Shown: positions 1 to 8,444 of the stretch, piece by piece
Layout: each line of letters begins with the position of its first letter
How positions within the stretch are numbered: the stretch's first letter is position 1
NCBI GenBank assembly: GCA_041751095.1
Contig: JBGSYC010000136.1
Coordinates: 61,150 to 125,149, forward strand
Direction of reading: 5' to 3'
DNA from: JADCRZ01 sp041751095
GTDB lineage: Bacteria > Bacteroidota > Bacteroidia > Chitinophagales > Chitinophagaceae
Length of the DNA stretch: 64,000 bases
Translations under genes and position numbers: made by a program
The notes under the pieces: model-generated
What the model was told of the DNA's origin: nothing
The model's input: the letters and a program-made list of their open reading frames with translations, nothing else
Databases searched by the model: none

Positions 1-635
1 GCATTCATTGCAACGCAACAAGGCAACCGGCAGGAGGATGGTATGCAAAACGAATTACCGGCACCCGGAATAAAACAATTTATACAGGCAAGGGTAAGCG
101 TAGAAAAAAGAAGATAGTAAAGGAAAACATTTACGAAAGTTATTACGTGGAAAATAAAAGAGCGGGTACCGAAACCTATATCTGGGCTGCGGACAGAAGC
201 GGTGAAAAAAGCACCTATATCAACTCTGATGAAACGGGTGAAAATGTGGAGGACTCGTTGAACATTCTTGACCTGAATTCACCGGAAGCAAAAATCAAGG
301 CACAGCTTTATACCAAATTTTATTTCAGAAACAGCTACACTTTTGCAAGATTTATCGAAGATGAATTCGGTAAATCGGGCCGTTCGAGTGGCGGAGTTAA
401 ACAAAGAAACGAATTAGGCATCTGGGTGCTGCAGGCAACGGGCATGCCAAGTGTATTGGTTGAAACCGGTTTTCTTACCAATAAAAAAGAAGAAGAATAC
501 CTGAATAGTGAGAACGGCCAGAACGAAATCGTTCAGAATATCATAAACGCCCTGAAAAAATATAAAGATGAACTTGAATCGTCTTCAAAAACAGTAGTCC
601 CCGTAGCAACCACAATCCCCCCTTCGCTTAAGTAA
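1..635 (+). CDS. N-acetylmuramoyl-L-alanine amidase, 3' part only (Amidase_3 family)
   Basis: The reading frame is open from base 3 to the stop at 633-635 and has no start inside the window, so the gene begins upstream. The visible part begins with IHCNA, which matches the zinc-ligand histidine segment of Amidase_3 enzymes. Near the C-terminus it has VLVETGFLTN, which carries the catalytic glutamate and is the family's most conserved block. These enzymes cleave the bond between N-acetylmuramic acid and L-alanine in peptidoglycan in the periplasm. A GTG at 147 could be mistaken for a start, but the conserved IHCNA lies upstream of it in the same frame. The neighbours (MCE protein, OstA-like protein) place it in an envelope cluster. 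A short polar tail follows the catalytic domain. Confidence 0.9.
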   Translation, partial: IHCNATRQPAGGWYAKRITGTRNKTIYTGKGKRRKKKIVKENIYESYYVENKRAGTETYIWAADRSGEKSTYINSDETGENVEDSLNILDLNSPEAKIKAQLYTKFYFRNSYTFARFIEDEFGKSGRSSGGVKQRNELGIWVLQATGMPSVLVETGFLTNKKEEEYLNSENGQNEIVQNIINALKKYKDELESSSKTVVPVATTIPPSLK

Positions 636-713
636 TGTCCTGAGCAAATAAGTCGGTTAAGTGCGTGCACTCATTTAACAATCTAAACTCAGGGCCTACC
701 CGTAAACTTTTTA

Positions 714-721
714 TACATTTG
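714..721 (+). promoter_or_regulatory. Candidate -7 promoter element for the mlaD-ostA pair
   Basis: TACATTTG matches the Bacteroidota -7 consensus TAnnTTTG and lies 57 bases before the MCE gene start. I see no convincing TTTG -33 box at the usual 19-base spacing, so this is a motif match only. Confidence 0.3.
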
Positions 722-778
722 TGCCGGGTGGATTAAAAAACCGGAATAATAAAAGCAGTTCTGACAAATATTACCTGA

Positions 779-1768
779 ATGAAAATTAATAATGAGACTA
801 AAATCGGCATTCTTGCTATTGTAGCTGTCGCCTTACTGATCTTTGGGTTTAATTTTTTAAAAGGAAAGAATCTTTTTGACAAGACGGAAAAATTACATGC
901 GGTATTTCACTCGGTAAGCGGTCTTACCACCTCCAATGCGGTTACCGTTAACGGCCTCCAGATAGGAACCGTATCTGCAATGCAGGAAAAGGATCGTAAC
1001 CTCGACAGTATTGTAGTTGTTATCGATCTCTCAAAGGACATCAATATACCGGATAACTCACTTGCATATATTAATAAGGACCTCCTGGGAACCGCTACCA
1101 TTAACATCGAACTCGGCAACAGCCCGAGATATGTGAAAGGTGGTGATACGCTCAACACCAGAGTAACCACAGGTCTCGCCGATGAAGTAAAGGCATCTTT
1201 AAATCCGGCACTGAATAATGTCAACGGTACTTTAAGATCTCTTGATTCCTTAATTGAAGTGATTGGCGGGGTATTTGACCCGGCAACTAAAAATAATTTC
1301 CAGAGAATTATTGCAAACCTTACTGCTTCCACCGCCTCTTTTCAAAGATTGCTGAACGCACAATCAGGTGTACTGGGTCAAACCCTGGGCAATATGAATA
1401 AGGTCACCAGCAACCTGGCTGCTCAAAGCGAAAGCATTAATAAAACGATCTCGAATTTAGAAGCAGCTACCAGACAATTGGCTGAGCTTAACATGCAGGA
1501 AACAATGACAACGCTCAATAAAACAGTTAATGAATTAAACGGCATCGTTTCAAAGGTTAACAGCAATGATGGCTCTATAGGAATGATGCTGAATGATAAA
1601 AAGTTGTATCAGAATCTTGAAAATACTTCACGCAGCCTGAATATCCTGATGGATGACCTTCGTGTTCATCCCAAACGTTATGTAACCATATCTATTTTTG
1701 GCAGAAGAGACAAAGGAAATTATCTCACTTCGCCGCTGGTTGATTCCACACACGCAGGAGGACAATGA
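779..1768 (+). CDS. MlaD/MCE-domain lipid transport protein
   Basis: This 329-residue protein has an N-terminal transmembrane anchor at about residues 9-27 and then an MCE (MlaD) domain at about 38-115 (LHAVFHSVSGLTTSNAV, VNGLQIGTV, GTATINIELG). A long helical region at about 130-290 carries several Asn/Leu-rich segments and ends in a short basic tail. MCE proteins form rings that move phospholipids or other lipids between inner and outer membrane. The domain order is typical of single-MCE Bacteroidota proteins. The ATG at 779 gives a proper membrane anchor. The stop overlaps the start of the next gene (ATGA), so the two are probably translationally coupled. No permease or ATPase partner is in the window. 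Confidence 0.88.
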   Translation: MKINNETKIGILAIVAVALLIFGFNFLKGKNLFDKTEKLHAVFHSVSGLTTSNAVTVNGLQIGTVSAMQEKDRNLDSIVVVIDLSKDINIPDNSLAYINKDLLGTATINIELGNSPRYVKGGDTLNTRVTTGLADEVKASLNPALNNVNGTLRSLDSLIEVIGGVFDPATKNNFQRIIANLTASTASFQRLLNAQSGVLGQTLGNMNKVTSNLAAQSESINKTISNLEAATRQLAELNMQETMTTLNKTVNELNGIVSKVNSNDGSIGMMLNDKKLYQNLENTSRSLNILMDDLRVHPKRYVTISIFGRRDKGNYLTSPLVDSTHAGGQ

Positions 1769-3402
1769 ATAAAATAATATGCCTGGTTTATTTGCTGCTG
1801 TTTATTGGATCAGGGCAACAGGTTTTCGCACAATCCCCACAGGTACTCACTCCTGCCACAGACACCATTCGCATAGTGGACATCAGGAATGCAGACAGGC
1901 TTAGCTTTAAAAAGGTTGACTCAACCAACGAACTGCTGATGGCCGCAGGGAACGTTTTCTTCCAGGATAACAAAACCCTTTTTTATGCCGACAGTGCCGT
2001 ACACAACAAGTCTCTGAATATTATTGAAGCTTTTGGCAATGTTCATATCAACGACGACGATAGCGTTCATACGCGGTCGCAGTACCTTGTTTACGACATC
2101 AATAAAAAACAAGCCCTGCTGAAAAGAAAAGTAAGCATGACTGATGGAAATGGAATTCTTACAACAGAAGAACTTACTTACGACACAGAACTGAAGATCG
2201 GAACGTATACCAATGGCGGTAAAGTAGTAAATGGAAAAACTGTATTAACAAGCAAAGAGGCAATGTATTACGGAGACCTCAAGGATGTGTATTTTAAAAA
2301 TAATGTCAGGTTAACAGATCCATCTTATAACCTCACCACCGATTCCTTATTATACAATACAGAAACACAGATAGCTACTTTCATCACAAAGACATTTATT
2401 ATAGATAGCAGTAAAAGCCGGATTGTCACTTCTGAAGGGTACTATGATCTGAAGAACAAAGTGGCAAGATTTGGAAGAAGGTCGACGATCCAGGATAAAT
2501 CACTAACCATCACGGGAGACGATATTGCCATAAATGATAATACAGGGATGTTTGAAGCGACAGGAAACGCAGTGCTGCTAGACACCGCACAGGCGATTTC
2601 TGTGATCGCCAACAATATAAAGGCCAGCCGCCAGAATAATACTTTCCTTGCCACACAGCATCCATTGATGATTATCAGGCAGGAAAATGATTCCATTTAT
2701 ATAACTGCGGATTCGCTCTTCGCCGGAAGACTCAGTGATTTAAAAGGCTATGTTGATTTTCCATCTCCCAAAGACACCATAAAATCTGCTACCGTCGTCA
2801 GCAGTACAGATTCGGCTAACAGGAACCGTTATTTCCAGGCGTATCATCATGTGAGAATTTTTTCCGATTCCCTGCAGGCAGTGAGCGACAGCTTGTTTTA
2901 TTCAGGCAGAGATTCCATCTTTCAGCTTTTTAACGATCCTGTTGTATGGGCAAGTAATAACCAGGTTACCGGAGACACCATATACCTTTTCACAAAAAAC
3001 AAAAAGGCAGAGCGCCTCTATGTATTTGAAAACGGAATGGTAGTGAGTAAATCCGGGGAAAATTTATATAATCAGATCAAAGGCAATTCACTTAACGGGT
3101 ATTTCAATGATGGTTCTATCGATTACATGCGGGCGAAGGGTTCTGCCGAAAGCGTATATTATGCCAAAGACGAGAACAATGAATTTGTTGGTATGAACAG
3201 CGCCAATGCTGATATTATAGATATGTATTTCGTTGATAAGGAATTAAACCGCGTTGTTTTCAGAAGGGATATTACCGGAATTTTCGGCCCTATCAGCCAG
3301 GTGCCTGAAGATAAGAAAATACTGCGCAACTTTAAATGGCTTGAAAAAAGACGCCCTAAAACAAAGTTTGAACTGTTTGAAGAAATTGCCGTTGAAAATT
3401 GA
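1765..3402 (+). CDS. OstA/LptA-like LPS transport protein
   Basis: This 545-residue protein has a signal peptide at about 1-22 (cleavage near VFAQS). It then has many short beta-strand repeats of the type 'aGNVxxxD..tlyaDsaxyn' (AAGNVFFQDNKTLFYADSAV, AFGNVHINDDDSVHT, ATGNAVLLDTA). These are the beta-jellyroll repeats of the OstA/LptA family, which carries lipopolysaccharide across the periplasm. At 545 residues it is much longer than enterobacterial LptA (about 185) but normal for Bacteroidota OstA-like proteins. The start overlaps the MCE stop by four bases and follows a purine-rich GCAGGAGG at about 1755-1762, a Shine-Dalgarno-like sequence that is uncommon in this phylum. Its exact LptA role is inferred. 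Confidence 0.85.
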   Translation: MNKIICLVYLLLFIGSGQQVFAQSPQVLTPATDTIRIVDIRNADRLSFKKVDSTNELLMAAGNVFFQDNKTLFYADSAVHNKSLNIIEAFGNVHINDDDSVHTRSQYLVYDINKKQALLKRKVSMTDGNGILTTEELTYDTELKIGTYTNGGKVVNGKTVLTSKEAMYYGDLKDVYFKNNVRLTDPSYNLTTDSLLYNTETQIATFITKTFIIDSSKSRIVTSEGYYDLKNKVARFGRRSTIQDKSLTITGDDIAINDNTGMFEATGNAVLLDTAQAISVIANNIKASRQNNTFLATQHPLMIIRQENDSIYITADSLFAGRLSDLKGYVDFPSPKDTIKSATVVSSTDSANRNRYFQAYHHVRIFSDSLQAVSDSLFYSGRDSIFQLFNDPVVWASNNQVTGDTIYLFTKNKKAERLYVFENGMVVSKSGENLYNQIKGNSLNGYFNDGSIDYMRAKGSAESVYYAKDENNEFVGMNSANADIIDMYFVDKELNRVVFRRDITGIFGPISQVPEDKKILRNFKWLEKRRPKTKFELFEEIAVEN

Positions 3403-3416
3403 GCCGTTATGGCCGT

Positions 3417-3654
3417 CAATTGTCGGAATCACAGATTACACAGATTAAAGGATAACACGGATTTTGTAAGAATGGGTGTTTCTATAATCTGTGTAATCCG
3501 GGCAATTGTCGGAATCACGGATTAAACGGATTAAAAGATTACTCGGATTTTGTAAGAATGGTTGTTTCTATAATCCGTGTAATCCGGTAATCCGGAAAAT
3601 TTGTGATTCAGACAAAAAGGATAACTCGGATTTTGTAAGAATGGGTGTTTCTAT
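3417..3654. repeat. Array of about 2.7 imperfect ~86-bp palindromic repeats
   Basis: Copy 1 is at 3417-3501 and copy 2 at 3503-3587, each 85 bases. A partial third copy at about 3595-3654 keeps only the central part. The conserved core (ATTTTGTAAGAATG) recurs at 3461, 3547 and 3630. Copies 1 and 2 each contain a hairpin: arms 3434-3447/3485-3498 (14 bp, perfect) and 3518-3533/3571-3586 (15 of 16). Between copies one base pair changes A-T to G-C with both sides altered. The array fills most of the gap between the ostA-like gene and the convergent beta-barrel gene. It may be a REP-type dispersed element; no transposase lies next to it. Confidence 0.85.
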
Positions 3655-3734
3655 GCACGATCGCAGAAAAAAAAGGTTGCTTTTTCAATATCATCTTTAT
3701 TATGATCAAAGATGTGTCCTAACGCCGCTCCCGG

Positions 3735-4190
3735 CTAATTCAGCGTGAACCTCGCAGACAACCCGAAAGCATCGCCAACGAAACTGATTTTGGGCAGTAT
3801 ATCCAGCTCAGGTTTCCAGTCGAGTGACAGGTTTAACGGGATCTTCTCAAATTTATAATCGAGCCCTACCGTGCCGGTTGGACCAAGGTAGGTATCGTTG
3901 CCCTGAAATCCCAGGTAACCGCCGAAACCATAATACCATTGTAAGCCTGGTAAGTCCAGGGGTTTATGAATGTCATACAAGGCACCAATCCCGAAATGGC
4001 CACCATACGACAACAACCCTTCTATAGCTGTTGAAGCATCAAGGAAGTATTTCGCACTGATCGAATTACTCAGTGTGGGAGAGTTATTGCTTAAACGTAT
4101 GCCCAGTCCTAGTTTATACTGCTGCGAAAAAACCCGCTCTGCCGGAACAATAAACGTTAGAACTATAATGATCAAGATAATTTTTTTCAT
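3735..4190 (-). CDS. Small putative outer-membrane beta-barrel protein
   Basis: This 151-residue protein has a clear signal peptide (residues 1-22, cleavage after VFSQ). Alternating hydrophobic/polar strands with many Gly and aromatic residues follow (LGLGIRLSN, YYGFGGYLGFQG, GTVGLDYKFE), and it ends FGLSARFTLN. A short barrel with a C-terminal phenylalanine near the end is typical of small outer-membrane proteins of Bacteroidota. I do not recognise a specific family. It converges on the repeat array. The ATG at 4190 starts the signal peptide. Confidence 0.7.
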   Translation of the reverse strand: MKKIILIIIVLTFIVPAERVFSQQYKLGLGIRLSNNSPTLSNSISAKYFLDASTAIEGLLSYGGHFGIGALYDIHKPLDLPGLQWYYGFGGYLGFQGNDTYLGPTGTVGLDYKFEKIPLNLSLDWKPELDILPKISFVGDAFGLSARFTLN

Positions 4191-4481
4191 GAAGCTGTTT
4201 ATTTTTGGAACGAAGATAGGGCATCAAGATGCGGGCTCCCGGTCTAAAATATTGTTAAAGAGCATGATATCTCCCACAACTCCGGTAAAATCACTGCGTT
4301 GAACATTAGCAGATTTCGCTTTTGTGTTCCTTCAGTCTTTGCTTCCACATCTCGTGCGGTAATGTTGGACGTCGTACGTGCACACCCGCATTATACCCGC
4401 CAGATTAATTTATAAAATTTCTTCGGCTTTTTGCGCATTTCTGCACGAATTTTCTTTATTTTGGAGAAGATTGCTAATACT

Positions 4482-5231
4482 ATGTTAAAAAGGGAAAGAC
4501 AGGCGTATATACTTCACCAGGTAAATCTTCATAACAAAGTGCTATCCTCGAATTTAAGCCAGGAAATGAATGTATCTGAAGACACTATCAGGAGGGACCT
4601 GCTTGAACTCACAGAACTCGGAAAGATCATCAAAGTTCATGGCGGAGCTTTATCGCATTCTTTTTCAAATTTTTATACCCCTGTCAACAACATATATTCA
4701 TACGCGAATAAAAAAACAATTGCGGAAAAAGCGGCATCCCTGGTAAAGAACGGAATGTTTGTTTTGACGAGTGGCGGAACAACGGTAATAGAACTTGCCC
4801 GAAGCCTCCCGCAAGACCTTCGCGCTACATTTATATCCGGTAGTATCCCTGCGATTGTTGAATACATGCACCACCCTAATATTGACGTGATTATTGTTGG
4901 AGATAAGATTTCAAAAAGCTCTAAGATCACCGTTGGTGGAGAGGCAATTGCAAAGATCAGGCAGATCCGGGCGGAACTCTGCTTCCTGGGAATCAACGCT
5001 ATTGATATCAATCATGGAATAACCGATAATGACTGGGATGTGGTACAGTTAAAAAAGGCGATGATTGAATCGGCACAGAAGGTTGTGTGCCTTACCATAT
5101 CGGAAAAAATCAACTCGTCTCAACCCATAAAGGTTTGTGACGTCAATGAGATCGATGTTCTTATTACTGAGCTCGATCCGGGCGACCCGGTTTTAAAGCC
5201 GTACACTGATGCAGGCATTGAGGTGATGTAA
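4482..5231 (+). CDS. DeoR/GlpR-family transcriptional regulator
   Basis: The 249-residue protein starts at the ATG at 4482. The frame extends upstream to a TTG at 4431, but only the downstream start gives the family's usual N-terminus (MLKRERQAYILHQ). Residues about 5-55 form the winged helix-turn-helix with the DeoR signature VSEDTIRRDL and the family HGGAL motif. Residues about 70-230 form the sugar-phosphate-sensing DeoRC domain (LTSGGTTVIELA, FLGINAI). Members usually repress sugar or nucleoside catabolism and respond to a phosphorylated intermediate. The gene lies just upstream of, and co-directional with, the SusC/SusD genes, with 118 bases between. It may control them through the palindrome at 5310-5326 (inference). 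Confidence 0.88.
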   Translation: MLKRERQAYILHQVNLHNKVLSSNLSQEMNVSEDTIRRDLLELTELGKIIKVHGGALSHSFSNFYTPVNNIYSYANKKTIAEKAASLVKNGMFVLTSGGTTVIELARSLPQDLRATFISGSIPAIVEYMHHPNIDVIIVGDKISKSSKITVGGEAIAKIRQIRAELCFLGINAIDINHGITDNDWDVVQLKKAMIESAQKVVCLTISEKINSSQPIKVCDVNEIDVLITELDPGDPVLKPYTDAGIEVM

Positions 5232-5309
5232 TACGCGCGTATCCATTGCCGAGCCTGTGACCATTATGTTGTGTAAAGCTTGTAAGAAAATTTACGCGCA
5301 TTGAATTTT

Positions 5310-5326
5310 ATCTGTTTCAAACAGAT
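5310..5326. promoter_or_regulatory. Candidate operator: 17-bp perfect palindrome before susC
   Basis: ATCTGTTT-C-AAACAGAT is a perfect 8-bp inverted repeat around one base. It ends 23 bases before the SusC-like start and lies in the gap downstream of the DeoR-type regulator gene. Its length and position suit a repressor site; binding is inferred. Confidence 0.4.
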
Positions 5327-5349
5327 GCTATAATCAAAATTAACTGTAT

Positions 5350-8300
5350 ATGAGAAATCTTCTATTTATCATGCTGCTTCTGTTTGTCGGCAGCCCCGTA
5401 TTACTGGCCCAGGATGCGAATGTGTCCGGGATAGTGGTGGCAGAAGATAACGGCGCTCCACTTGAAGGTGTTACCATCACAAACCGGCGAACACAAAAAA
5501 GCACGATAACGACCAGCACAGGTGCTTTCACCATATCCGCCACCCGTGGAGATGTACTCATGATCTCTTATGTTGGCTACCAGGGAAAACAACAAACCGT
5601 TTCAGGTTCAAACACGTTAAATATCAGACTTTCCACTGACGACAGGCAATTAGACCAGGTGGTTGTAACTGCATTAGGCATCAACAGGTCAAAACGATCG
5701 CTCGGCTATTCTGCCAATGACGTTAAAGGATCGGAGCTTGCCCAGACGCAAAGGGATAATTTCGTCAACGGATTAGCCGGTCGCGTTCCCGGAGTTACCA
5801 TTAGCGGAACAAATGGCGCTCCGGGAAGTTCTACTTCCATTGTGCTGAGGGGCATAAATTCTTTGAGCGGCAATAACCAGCCTTTGTTCGTTATCGACGG
5901 CCTTCCGGTTAACAACCAGACGTTCAATGCGAACAACATGATCGCACAAACCGAAAACCGGACAATAGATTTCTCCAATCGCATTTCCGACTTAAACCCG
6001 GAGGATATTGAAAGCCTCACCATATTAAAAGGACCTGAGGCAGCAGCGCTATACGGTATCGATGCTGCCAACGGCGCTATTGTGATCACTACAAAAAAAG
6101 GCAAAGCCGGAGAAGGAAAAATAACTTACGGCTTTAACTACGGCCTGGAAAAGGTAGGGCGACTTCCTGAATTTCAGAATATATATTCAAGGGGAACAAA
6201 TGGAGTGGTAAATAAAAACACTTTTGTTCAGTTCGGCCCAAAATACCCGGAAGGAACAACCTTTTACAATAATTTAAAAGATTTTTTTCAGGATGGCAAT
6301 GTCCAAAAACATAATCTTTCCTTTGAGGGCGGAGCTTCGGGCTATACTTACCGGCTATCCACTTCTTACAGCACAAGAGCAGGTGTGGTGCCTAACACGA
6401 AATACGACAGGCTGAACATCTCGTTGAACGCTACCGGCCAGATCTTTAAATATCTGAAAGCAGAAACAAACCTGCAATATATAAACACAAAGAACCAAAA
6501 GGTTTCCAAGGGCCAGAACAGTTTCTACACAGCGCTGCTGGCATACCCTCCCGACGAAAACATGAAAGATTATCTTACGCCATCAGGAAGCAGGAAAAGA
6601 CTTTTAAGCGGTACGGAAATTGAGAATCCATATTTTGACATCAACAAAAATGACCTGCACGACAAGGGGAACCGTGTTATCAGTAACCTCGGCTTTGTCT
6701 TCGACCCGTTAAGCTGGCTGTCTATTACGGCCAGGATCGGCATCGACGTTTCTACTAACGAATACGTAGTACTGTACCACCCCGAATCTAACAGGGCAGG
6801 TGGCGCCATTAACGGAAGCCTCGACGTTTCTAACCAGACCAACCGGGTGATTACCGGCCAGTATTTTGGTTCTGTAAAGCATGATTTTCTGAACCGGAAA
6901 CTGAGAACCACCCTGCGGGTAGGGAGCGCTATTTATAACTTCGATGACAACGTTTACTCCATTCGCGGAGAAAATTTTCTGGAGCCAAACTTTAACTCAG
7001 TAAACAATACAACGGTTACAACCCAGCGAAATAAATCGATCGTCTCGCAGAAAAGAGTGGTGGGCGTATTTGGAGACTTCAACATAAATTACGATGATTA
7101 TGTGTACCTGACTGTAACCGGAAGAAACGACTGGACATCAACCTTACCGGAAGAAAATAATACCTTCTTTTACCCTTCTGCAAGCACCTCCTTCGTATTC
7201 TCTGAATTCTTTAAGAACACCGGGTTTGGCAACATCATGACTCTTGGAAGGATAAGAGCTTCCATTGCCCAGGTAGGAAAAGATGCGCAGCCCTACTCCA
7301 CCAATCCTTCACTTGAAGCGCAAGGCATAACGGGAGGCGGATTTTCTTACGGGTTTACCGCGCCCAATCCTTTGCTCCGTCCTGAAAAAGTTACCTCTAA
7401 AGAAATTGGCGCTGAATTGCAGTTTTTCAAAAATCGTTTGTCGGCAGATGTTGCCTATTACAAAAGTAAAAGCGTTGATCAGATCATCAATGGCTTAAGG
7501 ATAAGTTATGGCACAGGATTCATCCTGAAAAACATCAACGGCGGAGAGATAGAAAATTCCGGCGTGGAATTGCTGGTGCGCGGAACGCCTGTTCAAAGCA
7601 CCAATTTTACCTGGGAAACCAGTGTCAACTTCACCAAAACGAACAGCAGGCTTAGCAAGTTGCCGTCCGGCGTTACGGAGTTTTATAATTCAGATACCTG
7701 GCTTTTTGGAAATGTCCGCAATGGCTCGCGGCTCGGCGGCCCCCTGACAACTTTTACCGGCCAGTTCACTTATCAGTATAACGATAAAGGTCAGCTGCTC
7801 ATCAATCCTGCAACGGGGTTGCCCCTGATCACCAACAACGCCATATGGCCTGCTGTAGGTGACAGAAATCCAGACTTCCGCATGGGCTTTTCAAACAGCT
7901 TTACCTATAAGGGACTTAACCTGAATTTCCTTTGGGATCTTAAAAGAGGCGGTGATGTTTTCAATGGCACGGGGTTATACCTGTTTAATCTTGGCCTGCA
8001 TCCAAAAGCTATCGAAAACAGGGAAACTCCGGTAACCTTTGATGGCGTGCTTAAAGACGGGCTGGAAAATACCGGCACGCCAACTCCAAATAACGTAAGC
8101 ATCATTCCCTATTACAACAACAACTTTTATTCTGCTTCAGTGATAGACCAGGAATTCATAGAGCGGGATGTAAACTGGTTCAGGTTAAGAGACATTACCC
8201 TGAGCTACCAGATCCCCTCTGCATGGCTGCGCAAAAAGGGCATGTTCAAAACTGCTTCCATCGGTTTAACTGCTACCGATCTGATATTGATCACAAACTA

Positions 8301-8427
8301 TACCGGCGGAGACCCCGGTGTAAACGGAACTACCGTTGCAACCGGTGGAAGCGGAAGCGCAGGATTTGATTATGGCAACTTACCTGTCGGAAAAACCTTT
8401 AACGTTAATGTGCGCATAGGATTATAA
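5350..8427 (+). CDS. SusC/RagA-family TonB-linked outer-membrane transporter
   Basis: This 1025-residue protein has a signal peptide (1-20, LLAQD) and a carboxypeptidase-D regulatory-like beta domain at about 24-100. A TonB-box region follows near VVVTALGI. The plug domain has the SusC signature (VFVIDGLPV-type: PLFVIDGLPVNN) and the PEDIESLTILKGPEAAALYG motif, and the 22-strand barrel extends to the C-terminus. SusC proteins import oligosaccharides or peptides across the outer membrane, powered by TonB-ExbBD, with a SusD lid. The SusD gene follows after 17 bases. The length is normal for the family. No glycoside hydrolase or peptidase is nearby, so the substrate cannot be read from context. 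Confidence 0.95.
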   Translation: MRNLLFIMLLLFVGSPVLLAQDANVSGIVVAEDNGAPLEGVTITNRRTQKSTITTSTGAFTISATRGDVLMISYVGYQGKQQTVSGSNTLNIRLSTDDRQLDQVVVTALGINRSKRSLGYSANDVKGSELAQTQRDNFVNGLAGRVPGVTISGTNGAPGSSTSIVLRGINSLSGNNQPLFVIDGLPVNNQTFNANNMIAQTENRTIDFSNRISDLNPEDIESLTILKGPEAAALYGIDAANGAIVITTKKGKAGEGKITYGFNYGLEKVGRLPEFQNIYSRGTNGVVNKNTFVQFGPKYPEGTTFYNNLKDFFQDGNVQKHNLSFEGGASGYTYRLSTSYSTRAGVVPNTKYDRLNISLNATGQIFKYLKAETNLQYINTKNQKVSKGQNSFYTALLAYPPDENMKDYLTPSGSRKRLLSGTEIENPYFDINKNDLHDKGNRVISNLGFVFDPLSWLSITARIGIDVSTNEYVVLYHPESNRAGGAINGSLDVSNQTNRVITGQYFGSVKHDFLNRKLRTTLRVGSAIYNFDDNVYSIRGENFLEPNFNSVNNTTVTTQRNKSIVSQKRVVGVFGDFNINYDDYVYLTVTGRNDWTSTLPEENNTFFYPSASTSFVFSEFFKNTGFGNIMTLGRIRASIAQVGKDAQPYSTNPSLEAQGITGGGFSYGFTAPNPLLRPEKVTSKEIGAELQFFKNRLSADVAYYKSKSVDQIINGLRISYGTGFILKNINGGEIENSGVELLVRGTPVQSTNFTWETSVNFTKTNSRLSKLPSGVTEFYNSDTWLFGNVRNGSRLGGPLTTFTGQFTYQYNDKGQLLINPATGLPLITNNAIWPAVGDRNPDFRMGFSNSFTYKGLNLNFLWDLKRGGDVFNGTGLYLFNLGLHPKAIENRETPVTFDGVLKDGLENTGTPTPNNVSIIPYYNNNFYSASVIDQEFIERDVNWFRLRDITLSYQIPSAWLRKKGMFKTASIGLTATDLILITNYTGGDPGVNGTTVATGGSGSAGFDYGNLPVGKTFNVNVRIGL

Positions 8428-8444
8428 TTATAAAAATATTCACG

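Noticed and set aside
714..721. A complete promoter with both boxes before mlaD.
   Set aside because: The -7 match is good, but no TTTG lies at the expected distance, so only the -7 element is reported.
3417..3654. CRISPR array.
   Set aside because: Only two full copies plus a part, an ~86-bp period and no unique spacers between copies; the structure is a palindromic repeat.
3506..3748. 80-codon plus-strand open frame through the repeats.
   Set aside because: It follows from translating the repeat array and overlaps the end of the convergent barrel gene; no protein-like pattern.
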